A DNA stretch of 64,000 bases from Aphrocallistes beatrix (lineage: Eukaryota; Porifera; Hexactinellida; Sceptrulophora; Aphrocallistidae). Positions 10,801-22,800 of the stretch are shown in pieces. Position 1 is the stretch's first letter. The number at the start of each line of letters is the position of its first letter. The notes beneath the pieces were generated by a model, which was not told the origin of the DNA, made no database searches, and saw only the letters and a program-made list of their open reading frames with translations. Both the position numbers and the translations under genes were made by a program. The DNA is taken from contig OY725499.1 in the NCBI GenBank assembly GCA_963281255.1, positions 1,992,096-2,056,095 of the forward strand, in the 5' to 3' direction.

Positions 10801-13800
10801 TTTCTGTAATTCTATATGTATCTCTTCCATGATGCAATGAATAATAACTATTATAAACACCTGGTAAGAAGTGATTTCCACTAATTTTGACATCAGTTCA
10901 TTCCTGCACAATTGTGTTACCTCCACCGTATCCTCAACAATAATACGCAAAATGTAGTCATTGTTTAGAACGCTAACGTAGGTATTAACTGAAGTACTCC
11001 TACTTCTGTTCTCTGCTTTGTCTGTTGCAGTAACATCAAAACTGATCACATTACCAGCTCGCTCGGTAAATAAAACATTAGTACGCAAAACTCCTGTGCT
11101 AGATTCAATAGTGAACTCTTGTGAAGCAGGCAGGCTATAACTAAAACAAAATGCATGCTCATAACACATGTACGTAGTAGTATGTAATTACTTGTAGTTA
11201 TACTAAAACCATATTAATGTCAAATTGTGATATTCCCTGGAAAAACTAGTTTACATACAAACTGAGTTCAACTCTCAAAATATTTTCAATTCAAATCTCA
11301 TTTACGCTTGTATCTTATAAATTTGTTCAATGGCGATGTTAAAATGCTATTCCCACCGATTAGTAAAATAATGTGTTTTGATATAAGATAAGTTGGTTAT
11401 TAACATTTTTGGACTGAATTGAGGCGTGTTTAACTGTCAATGGCAAAGTGATGATTAATTAGTCATAAAATTTAAATTGGAACATTGTGAATGAAATCAA
11501 CCTGGATGTACTTACATAATTTCGCCGAAAAGGGCTAAATCAGCATCTGTTGCTTGAATAGTTCCAACTTCAGAATTGAAAGAAATAGAATCAAGAATAG
11601 CAAAAATAAAGGGAGATTCTGAAAACACAGGACTGTTATCATTTATATCAGTGACACTCAAATATATATAAGAAGTATGGAAGAGTCGACACTCGCTACC
11701 AACAATCCTAGCTCTTGAAGGATTCAGGGGGGAACAGTATGATCCGCTAAGGTGTCCAGCTTCCTAAAAATATACAAGTAGAATACAGATAAGAAATTAT
11801 CAACCATATCAAATTAATTATATTTTATTTCTTTTTAGGTTAACATTGAATATCTCGTCCAACTAATGAAACCATCCAGAAGATCCTCAATGTGTTTAAG
11901 TGAGTTTTGAGGTAGAAATTTATAGAGATTTTTCAGATGTACAAGGTTTTCAATTATGGGAAGTATGAAAGAATACCAGCAAGGATCACAAAGACAGTGA
12001 AATATTTTTCAAGCAACAATTAGTTACGCAAGCTAGAATTGTTTTAAAATTCCCCAAACTTCCCATAATCGTATTGCGACTTCGCAATTCGTTTGCATAT
12101 TATATCCAGGTTACCTCAGTCAAAATTGATAATAAAGTAACTAGTAAGTGCAATTTAAAATTTAAAAGAATTATCAAATAAAACTTACAGTATTTATAAC
12201 TTCAGCAATTAAAGTATAAGTATCTCGAATCTCTCGATCTAATCCAATATTTAGAAAGACATCACCATCAGAATTAATATTGAAATCAGGAAATGAGTAT
12301 GGAGAATTTGCAGCAATTGAGAAAGTTGACTCTTTATACTGGTTTAGTAAATCCCCATCTGTAAAATCTAATTGCAGAATTAATCTAGGTAAACCATCTT
12401 GAGTGATCGGATCGATATCTTCAGAATATGAGATATTATACGTAGAGCTTCCAAAAGTAGGTGGGACATCATTTTCATCTGTAAGCGTGATATATATCAC
12501 TGATGTGTTAGAAAGAGGTGGTTCCCCCAAGTCAGTGACCACTGCGGATGCGACGTACAAGTTCAGATTTTCTCTGTCGAGGGGACCATTGACCTCTACA
12601 GTCCCATTCGAATTTATTCTGAATGAACTATCAAATTCTGGGGAATTTTGTGAAGATCCAGAGAATGAAACTCTACCATTTCCAACATTCGGATCATCAT
12701 CATCACCAGCAGTTAACAAAAGTACAAAACTTCCGATTTGTAATAATTCAGAAACTTCAGCTGTAAAGTTGGTCATCGTGAAGTATGGGATTTCATCATT
12801 AATATCAGTAATCATAATGTTAATTTGAGCACTTCCTTCTAAAACAGGTGTCGTGCTTGGATTGTTAGCTTTTATCGTGAGGATTAGACTCGTGGTAACC
12901 TCGCGATCGTATGTAGTTTTAGTGGTTAACATTCCACTCACAGAGTCTACTTCAAATTCAATTAGATCTTGTCCGGTGAGGAAGAATGAGATTTCTGAAT
13001 TCCTTGTATTAGGGATATCTGCATCGGTTGCTGAAACATTGATTAAGAAAGTCTGGGAGGGAGAATTTTCAGGTAGATCTACATAGTAGATTCCTTCCTC
13101 AAATACAGGAGGGTGTTCATTGATATCTATAATGTTAATAATCAGTGTCTCAACATCGGTAAGAGGAGGGAAAGCACTGTCAGAGACAAGGATTAGTATC
13201 TCATAACGCAAAGTGCTTTCAGCATCTAATGTATTGTTAACCGTTATCTCACCAGATATTGAGTTAATCGCAAAATGTCCTAAATGACCACCAAGAATCG
13301 AATACGTGAGTCTGGAGTTAGTCCCTTCGTCAATATCTGTGGCGTCGACATCAAATACTAAAGTGCCTGGGGCAGCGTTCTCGCCCACTTGGGCAGAGAA
13401 AATCGTGGTGCTAATGATAGGGGCATTGTCATTCACATCGAGTACAGTAATGTTGACAGTAGCATTTGCAGACATACGTGTTGAACCTTTGTCCTCAGCA
13501 CGAATAATTAATTGGTAAAAACTAACGATTTCGCGATCAACTGATTGTAGAAGCGTAATATATCCCGTGTCCAATGAGATCGTGAAGTGTGGATCGCCGA
13601 CAATAGCAGTATACTCGACCATGCCATTTAACCCATCGTCCAAGTCAGTAGCGATTACTCGCCCAACAATGTAATCGATGTTTATATTTTCTAACACAGA
13701 AAAACTAAACGTCGGAATCACAAATACTGGAGGATGGTCATTGGCGTCAGTGATGCTAATGACAATGACAATCTTGGAACACATGACTGGAATTCCTTTA

Positions 13801-16800
13801 TCACAGGCAGTGACTTCAAGGTTGTACAACTGCTGAGTTTCTCTGTCCAACTGTGTAGTATTAACTGTGATCACTCCCGTACTGCTATTTATTGCAAAGT
13901 GGAAGGAGTTCAGACCAGCGCTTATGTTGTAGACAAGCTCAGCGTTTGTAGTAGAATCAGCATCGGTAACTCGGACGAGAAAAACGAAAGAGAAATTTGG
14001 AAAGTCTTCTGGGATAGATGTTTCAAACGGAGGGATAAACACAGGAGCATTGTTATTTACATCGATAATGTTAACGACCAACGTAGATTGGTTAATATTG
14101 GGAGGAGAGCCTAAATCTGCGCCTCGAATTACAAGGGTATAAGTAGACATACTATTAAAGTCGAGAGGTCTAATAGAAGTAATTTGTCCAGTAATCGGCT
14201 CTATAATGAAAGTTGGAGGATCGGTATCTCCGTTAACTATGCTAAAAGCAACCTCAGCATTAGACGACAGATCAGTGTCATTCGCGAATACTCTGAATAC
14301 CTGAGTTCCACCAAAAGAATCCTCATCCAAATCAAGCATACTCGGAAGATTAAAGAAAGTAGGAGTTCCATCATTTTCATCAAGTATCGATATTTTAGCA
14401 ACAAGAGTGTTGCTTTGGAGTGGAGGAGTGCCATTATCAGTTATCTGCAATATCAGCGAGTACGTTTCGATGTTCTCTCTGTCCAATGCATTAGAGTTGA
14501 CAACTATATTAGCCGTGGAAGTGCCAGCCTGCTGAACAATAGTGAATACAGAATTGACATTACCACTCAATATGCTAAAGGTGAATTGACCATTAATACC
14601 TGTATCTCTATCAGAACCACATATTTGCCCAACAGGAGTTTGAGTGGCTGAATTTTCTAAAACAGAGAATTCGTATTGTGCAGTTTGACAGAAGAAAGGA
14701 GCATTATCGTTTGTATCTGCAATCTCAATATGAAGCGATGTTAAACTGGATTTGGTAGGGTCTCCAGATTCAAACGCTCTTACAGTTAACTCGAAAATGG
14801 AAGAAGTCAAGTTAAAAAGCGTTTTATTGGTGGCCACTTCACCAGTAGATATATTAATCTTGAACAAGCCAAGTAAATTTCCTCCAACGATATCATACTG
14901 GATCACGCCATTCGTATCATTGTCCGTTGCAGTGAGTGTAATAAAAATGTAACCAATCGTCGTATTTTCAAGGATTGCAGCGAAAGAAGAAGGAGGACTA
15001 AAAATAGGAACATTATCATTTTCATCCAATATTGTAATACAAACTGTTACATTTCCAGACAGAGAAGGGACGCCTTGGTCGGTTGCAACTAGTGTGAGGT
15101 TAAACTGTTTGATTGCTGCGTTAGAATCAATATCTAAGGATTGGAGTAGTCGAATCTCACCTAAACTGGAGTCCACAGAGAAAATAGAAGATTCAGGATT
15201 GAGGGAGTATATGATATCTCCTCCAGCTCCAAGGTCTGGATCAGAAGCTCTAGGGAACAACACAATGGTAGTGATGAGCGTAGTCTCTCGGATGCTCGTT
15301 TTAAAAAGGTCAACTGGAAAAAACGGAGCCACATCGTTGACATCACTAATCGTAATAATGACATTAGCAGTAGCAGTTCTTCGTTCACTCGGTAGAGAAG
15401 CATTGTCCCTCACGATTACCAAAAACGAATACCTGTCCACATCCTCACGATCAATCAACCCATTGACAGAAATCTCACCTGAACTTGAGTTAATTATGAA
15501 TGGTAAATTACTGCCTAAGTTTGGGTTTTGATAATCAAATATTAAAACAGCATTTTCGCCCTTATCTACATCAGATGCATCTAGATCTATTACTAGCACT
15601 CCTATTTGATTCTCAGCCACTGTACGTTCGTAAAGAATTTGTGTAAAGGAAGGATCATTATCGTTGACATCTTCAACAGTAACAGTCATATTTGCCATTC
15701 CGCTCATAAAAGGAGTGCCGCTGTCGAAAGCAACAATAACCAAATTGTAAATTTCAGTCGTTTCACGGTCAAGGGTCCCCGCTGTAACAATCACACCGCT
15801 TGAACGATCTACTAAAAAATTCCCTCGAGACCCAGAAAAAAATGAATAAGAAATTTCTCCGTTTTCCTCAAAGTCTATATCAGTTGCAGATACATTTGCT
15901 ACAAAACTACCTTCTGTCGCGTTTTCGAGAAGTGAGACTTCAAAAAAAATTGGGGAAAAAGTAGGAGGATTATCATTGATATCAATAACTGATATTGTTA
16001 GTGTAGCATTTGATGAGAGCATTGGGGAACCCATATCAGTAGCAATAATAAGAAGATCAAAAGTTGATTGAACTTCACGGTCCAAAGCTGCAGTGGGCTG
16101 TAGAGAGACAACTCTTGTTTCAGAAATTTGAAATACGCTACTGTCATTGAGAGATAATGTAAATATGGATCTAATCCCTTGATCAGCATCGGAAACAATA
16201 ACCGGGGTGTTCTAGAAGAGTTTTAAAAATAGTTAAGAGGAAATATATGATGGATTACTTGAAAGAAAATGTAAACAACAACACCAAATGCACTAGAATT
16301 GAAAAGTAATCATCAAACTCATCAACATCATAATCTTAATTAATGCATACAAGTTTCCCAGGAACAATTTTAATGTCTTACCAGCGCTACGGGAGTACGT
16401 CCACTGGCATCTTCGGGAATAGTAGCAGTGTAGGCTGAGGGAGCAAATAAAGGAGAATTGTCGTTCTCGTCAGTAATTATAACCGTAACTGTAGCAGTGC
16501 CCCGGCGAGCAGGAACACCGCCATCCTCTGCGACTAAAATCAGTTCATAAAAAGTCTGATTTTCTCGATCAATTAGATCTTGAGCTACTTCAATCTGACC
16601 GTCTTTTCTACCTGTCGATGAAGATATCTAAAAGTATCAAGAAAATACTTTAAATAAAAATATCTTGAAATATTATACATTCAGATTCATCTTTAGATCT
16701 TATTCACTACTTTAAAATGTAATTTGTTGTTCCATACGCAGTTAAATATCTTATATTACTAAAACGCTAGGATTTGTTTGTTTGTCCGAATTGATTAAAG

Positions 16801-19800
16801 AATTGGCAAGTCGTAGACATACGAAAATTGGCATGTAGGTGTCAAATGATGAATCTACGATTAAGTTCGAAGATCTAAGCGGAATTTTCACACCTTTTCT
16901 ATACAATACTATGTACGACACTATTGAAAGCTGTCATTGTTATTAATACTTCAAAGCAATAACTTATATACGTGTATATGTCTCAATCATATTATAGTGT
17001 ACAGGTATCCCTCGCCGTTCGCGGGGGTTACGTTCTTGAGAATTGCCGCGAATGGCAAAATCGCGAACGGCAAGACGTTAGTTCAATGAGAATAGTGGGA
17101 TTACGTTCCTAGATTATAAAAACGACGCTAGATACAGTTTGCTAAATACGTTATTGATTCAATAGTTGAGCTGTAATACTGATACATTCACTAGCACAAG
17201 TGAAATGGTAGTAATAAATGAAGTGACAAATGAAAGATATAGATCTACTAGTAGCAAACCTAAGTACCATACCTAAATAGTAAAGTCTAGCCTTACAATC
17301 ACCAACCAACTTCCTCTTAGGCATGATGTCATTACTATTAGGTATAAAATTATAAGTATACGTAGAAACAATGGAATCTAGTATTAGTATAGAACAGTAG
17401 AAACAGTAAATGATATTCCCAGGATAATATGGAGATATGTATAAATTTATCTACTTATGGTAGCCCATGAAACTACTGAAGAGAGTTAACAAAACCGCGA
17501 ATAGTCGAGGGAACGAGTCGCGAATAGCAAAACAAGACTAAAAAAAATTTCCGCGAATAGTTAAAACCGCGAATGACAAACTCGCGAACGGCGAGGGCTG
17601 CCTGTATAGCAATAAAAAAGGTTTTGTATATATTTTCACACCATTTGATGAATTTTAAAAAAATCGCTTGAGACTAGTTTCCAACGGTTGACATGGGGTT
17701 TTAGGGGTATAGAGTCCGAATATCATATTTTCGGATCTATATGAGAAATTATTTGTTTACTTTTGTCTAGAATACTTAGATAAAGTAAACAAATTCCCAA
17801 AATAGGCTAGATTGAGTAACTCCAGGCGCCCGCAGGGCGACTCTACAGACACAAAGTCTCCGCAGCCGCGCAACGCAAGCAAGCGAAGCGCGCTTGTAAA
17901 TTATTACAACTTCAGGGCTCTTGCAAGTAAAGTCTCAGATATTATTAAAGGTAGCCATGAATTGAATTGTAGGTGTCTCAAACTGGCGGCCAGAATCCGG
18001 ATTAGCAAGTTTTGTCGAAGTGGTGAAAAAACACTTCGATAAAACTTGTCCGAAGGACGCCTCTGGCGGACACAAAGTGTTCGTCAGCCGCGCAGCGCAA
18101 GCAAGCGAAGCGCGCTTGTTAATATTATATCTCAAACAACTATCATAAAAAATGATGACTCATCACTCCGTTATGACGTCATCATTATACATTTTTTAAA
18201 ATTGTCAAATTTTGTGATTTTTCATGTGATATCGATTATTATAGTAAGACAGACGTATTTAGAGATGTTATCTACCTTATAATTAATCAATCAGCGCAAG
18301 CAAGCGAAGCGGGCTTGTATATATTATTATTTAACGTTTAATTGAGACCTAACCCAAAAATATTATCGAAAAAAGCCCAGTTCAATCCGGTTTAACTCAG
18401 GTTAAACCTATTTAACAAGGGTTAAATTCCAACCCTATGTCTAGATAGACTAGCTTCATCTACTCTTCGCATGAATCTGCAATATTAGATCTGTCCCTTG
18501 TAACTTGTCCAATTGTGTTGAAATATGTTCCAGTTGATCATAAATATTTTTAGCTTCGTGATAAAGGTCAACATGTTTGATTGGTTAAAAGTCTTCATGT
18601 TGCGCAAATGTTAAAAAAAGAATAGGTCTATTTGTCTGGTATGTCTTACATTCCAATTGACAATTCCACCTGGTAATTGAGGCTTAAGAGATCCTTCTTA
18701 GCAGATAGGAGTGCCACAATATTATATAGCCATCACTTTACTGATCTACTGCGAACCAGTTATTTTGGACACATTAAAAGGTTGTTCTGTACTGAATTTT
18801 TCTTATCACTTAAACAGATTCGTAGATAGTATTGACCGAAATTAATGTTAAAAATTGCATGTGGTAAAATGGGACGAGTTCTAGGTCTTAAATTAAAATT
18901 GAATCAAAATATAGGAACTTACATTCTGAACGATGAAAAGATCTAATGGATCTCCTCCTAGAATAGTAATAGTAATCATCCCATTATCTCCATCATCTTC
19001 ATCAGTTGCATTAACAATAGTTACTAAATAACCAGGTGGAGAATTTTCTGGTATGCTGACAGAAACTGTAGTTGCAGAAAATTCGGGGTTGTGATCATTG
19101 ATATCGGTCACGGTCACGGTAACAGTACCCTAAAGATAAATAAAATGCAATGATTATTCAAATAATAGTGTACTTAGGTATAATAATGCTCTTCTGCGAT
19201 AAATATTATTAAAATGTATGAGGGCGACTGATGCGGACACGAAGTTCTGCAGACTGCGTAGCGCTCTTAAATAAAGTAAAATTTAAAAAAACTATAATTT
19301 TGAAACCGAAGAGGCTGTTATTCAAAACAATTAAATTTAAGACAAATTAGTCTGCTGGATGGAAATATATCTCAACTACACATATATAAGTATCAATTCA
19401 ACTATAATGATGTGGATTTGCTAATTCGTTTTCGCTCTAACAATCATAATTTAAGAAGACTGCCGAAATGTAACGACCATTACAAATCACTATTGAGCAC
19501 TTTTGGGGCCAGATTAAGGCGGAATTAGTAGAAAAATATCATAAAGATACCCCAGTTGGTCGCCATCTTTATCAAGCAGTCGACACATTGAGACATCCCA
19601 CAAGTGCGCAGCGATACCAAGTGAATATCGTCCAGGACACTGTGACTTTTTGAGCAATCCCTATCTAGATTATACTCACTTCGTATCGCTGTGCAATTGT
19701 GGGATGTCTGGATGGCGACTGGATGCTAAAGGTAGAGGTAAACTCTTTATGATATATTGTTTGACCAGTCATCATGACTTAACCACAAATATATTTACAT

Positions 19801-22800
19801 AGAGAGATGTTGTGATGCCTGATAAACAGTTCGCCGGAAATGTCATTTCATTTCAGCTTTTTAATAATTATCCCCTTACTAACTTCGTCTGTATATAAAT
19901 AGTCTACACCTTTGTAAAAATTTCTTTCAACTTACACTGATGGTACTACCGAGAACTCCGTTATTGAGGGAAAAAACGAAAAATATATGATAAAACTACT
20001 CTTTTTGAAAAATGGAAATTGATTGGCATTGCATAGTGTGAAATGAATTTAGAATTTTAAATAAAGATTGTATAAAATTGGTCCGTCATAAAAATCCGGA
20101 CTTCATAAGGTGTTAAAATTCTTTTATGTACTACCTTAGGTGTTCAAAAAATATAGTGTTGCACATTCATGAATTCTGAGTAGAGTTTGTTTGGACTTAA
20201 AAAGTGTTTCATTTTGTCACTTGGTGTCGGATCCAAAGTTGTATAGCAACTTTGTCTGCCCATGCACATTCTACAACTTAAGCATAAATTTCATCTTTCA
20301 CAGCCTAATCGTCCAAATTTCGTCCTAAGATTTATGGTATTTCACAAAAACCCGTTATGGAAAAAATCTAAAAATCTAAACAATCTAAAATAATCTAACA
20401 AGGAACTCATTTCAAGTTGGCCACGGTACATAGTATAGTCGGCAAACAAAAAAAACGCCTAATTTAAAACTGAAGAGATTCGTTCTCTTATAAACAAGTT
20501 CGCCTAATATAGAGAATTTCAAGCCATCAAGTACTGATTAGGGATTCCTACTCCATACTAATTCTCAAAGTAAAACTTCTACAAATAGTGTAACTTTGTG
20601 GATTGCTGCTCATCATCATTATAGTGATGATAAAAATGTGAAAGGAATGTCCTAATTCAGCATCACCATAAACAACAAAGTTACAACCTTGCAATATAGT
20701 GGCAGTAGGCATGCACAGGCGTATTACGGTGCTTTTATTTCAAATATTTTTTCGAATAAAAGATAATATTAAGGAGAAACAAATGCCTTCCTCCGTTAGA
20801 GAATCAATAAATGCAACATACACTAGCTGTAAGGGTTCCGTCTGTGGCCTCCACAACAATAGTGATAGTCGGATTAGTCTCTCTGGAAAGAACAACAGTT
20901 GTCCTCAATTCTCCACTGAGAGCATTTAGGCTGAATTTGTCTAGAATAAAGAAAAATATATATTAAAATATATAAATAAAACAAATTTTCGGATATATAT
21001 AAAGGGTTTAGATACTGAAAGCAACATAATTAATTAAGAATCAACACAACAAATATGAATAAAAAAACCCATCAATTGATCAAATAATATAGAAAAGGGA
21101 GATAATATAGGTTATCCAGCTTATATCATTTCAAAGTTCTCGTCCCTATTCGTAGCATTTCAGGGTTCTATCTGGGATGTTAAATTTGGGAAAGAAGCTT
21201 CCCCTCAGACCCTGCACCTCAATAGGCTACTGTAATATAATTCATCATATCATATGACTCATGTCATATGAGTCTCATATTTGTTTTCAGGCAACTTACT
21301 TACTTAGCAGTAGTTTAGCCTACTTACCAAAGGTACCTGGAGAACTCGGCCTTAGGAGAACTTGGCCTAGGTTCTTTGATAATTTCCCTATTTAAATTAA
21401 AAATATAAGTTTAGAACGGTTATAAATATTGAAAATGAAAGTTAATTTACGGCTGGAGCTGCAAGATGGGGTCTGTTTTTTAACAGCTGACTTGTTGTTA
21501 AGTTGGTTTTTCTATATTCCCGCCACAATTGAAACAATTTATCCTGGAATGGAAGGGTTTGCTTTTTTGATCAGCAGAGCCACAGTTTGCACATTTGGTG
21601 TGAACATAACTATTTAGGTTAATTTAATGCATAATTACAGAACCTGAATATCAATGTGCTAACATGATAATACAATCCAGTTGAATTAGGCCGAGATCTC
21701 CTATTGGTCGAGATTGTTTGGAGCCGAGTTCTCCTATGGGCGAGTTCTCCCGTAATAATGGCTTCATCTGAGTTTGATTTGAAGTTTGATCCTCATTCAT
21801 AATACAATGTTTTGCTACCTACCTAAACTCTTCAACGGGGAACGATTCACTGAATTATCCCGGTAGTAGTCACCAGGACGTCAATGTGGGGTGACAAAGG
21901 GAGCAATTTGTCCCTTAGGAATTTTTCTTTCTCCGGGGAAATACCCCCTGGCAAAATTTTCTCATATTTCGTCTCCCAGCAAAGGAAAATACATTTTGTC
22001 CAAATTTGAAGAATCTGAACATATTTTTAGATAAATACTGTCAACTTCCAGGAACTTTGCCCTTGACCCCACTAGGCACTAGGGGGCTTACTACGCCCCT
22101 CATACCACCATCAGGCTGCTGAGCCTAGAGGACAAATTCTGGCGAAGTCCCTAGTAGTGGCGGTTCGAACTTTACAAATAAAGGGATATGGTGCCCCACT
22201 CAATCTAATTGGGAAGCTTTGATGTAGTATTATATAGTAAGAGCATCAATTGTTCTCTATGATAAATTTAATAATCCATTTCAACTTATTATACGTATTT
22301 AGCAAGAAGCCCGCATAAATATTTTTGCCCCGCTTTGTAAGTTACTAACTATAGAGAGACACTTAGGGAATCATTTTATGGGATGAGTTTCTGCAAACAC
22401 AAATAAGTAGAAACTAACAAAGTTCCATTTACGTATGTATTCCTTAATTGGTACTTCGTGAAAATTAAAAACATTGTCTCGGTTGTCTTCGCGGGGAGTT
22501 CTGCCAAGATTTCCGTCCCATGGGCTCGCAAACTATTATATTCGGCCCGCGGGCCGATAAGAAAAGTCGGCCCGCGTGCAACTCTGTGTAAACAGCCCCA
22601 TCTCTCAAAGGTATCATCATTAAAGTTTTTCGTTGATCAAATTATCACTCATATGTATATTACATATTTTATTTCTTTGAAATTTCTTTAAAATATAGTC
22701 GCGGGAACTATTGAAGTGGGTTCTATATCAAAATTAATGAGATACAGTCGACTCTAACTAATATGTATTATACTTGTAATGTAGACTAAAGGATCATAGA

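Noticed and set aside
12403..15803. Many plus-strand reading frames of 65-155 codons opposite the big cadherin exon
   Set aside because: They are shadows of the minus-strand exon: the minus frame has cadherin motifs throughout, the plus frames have none.
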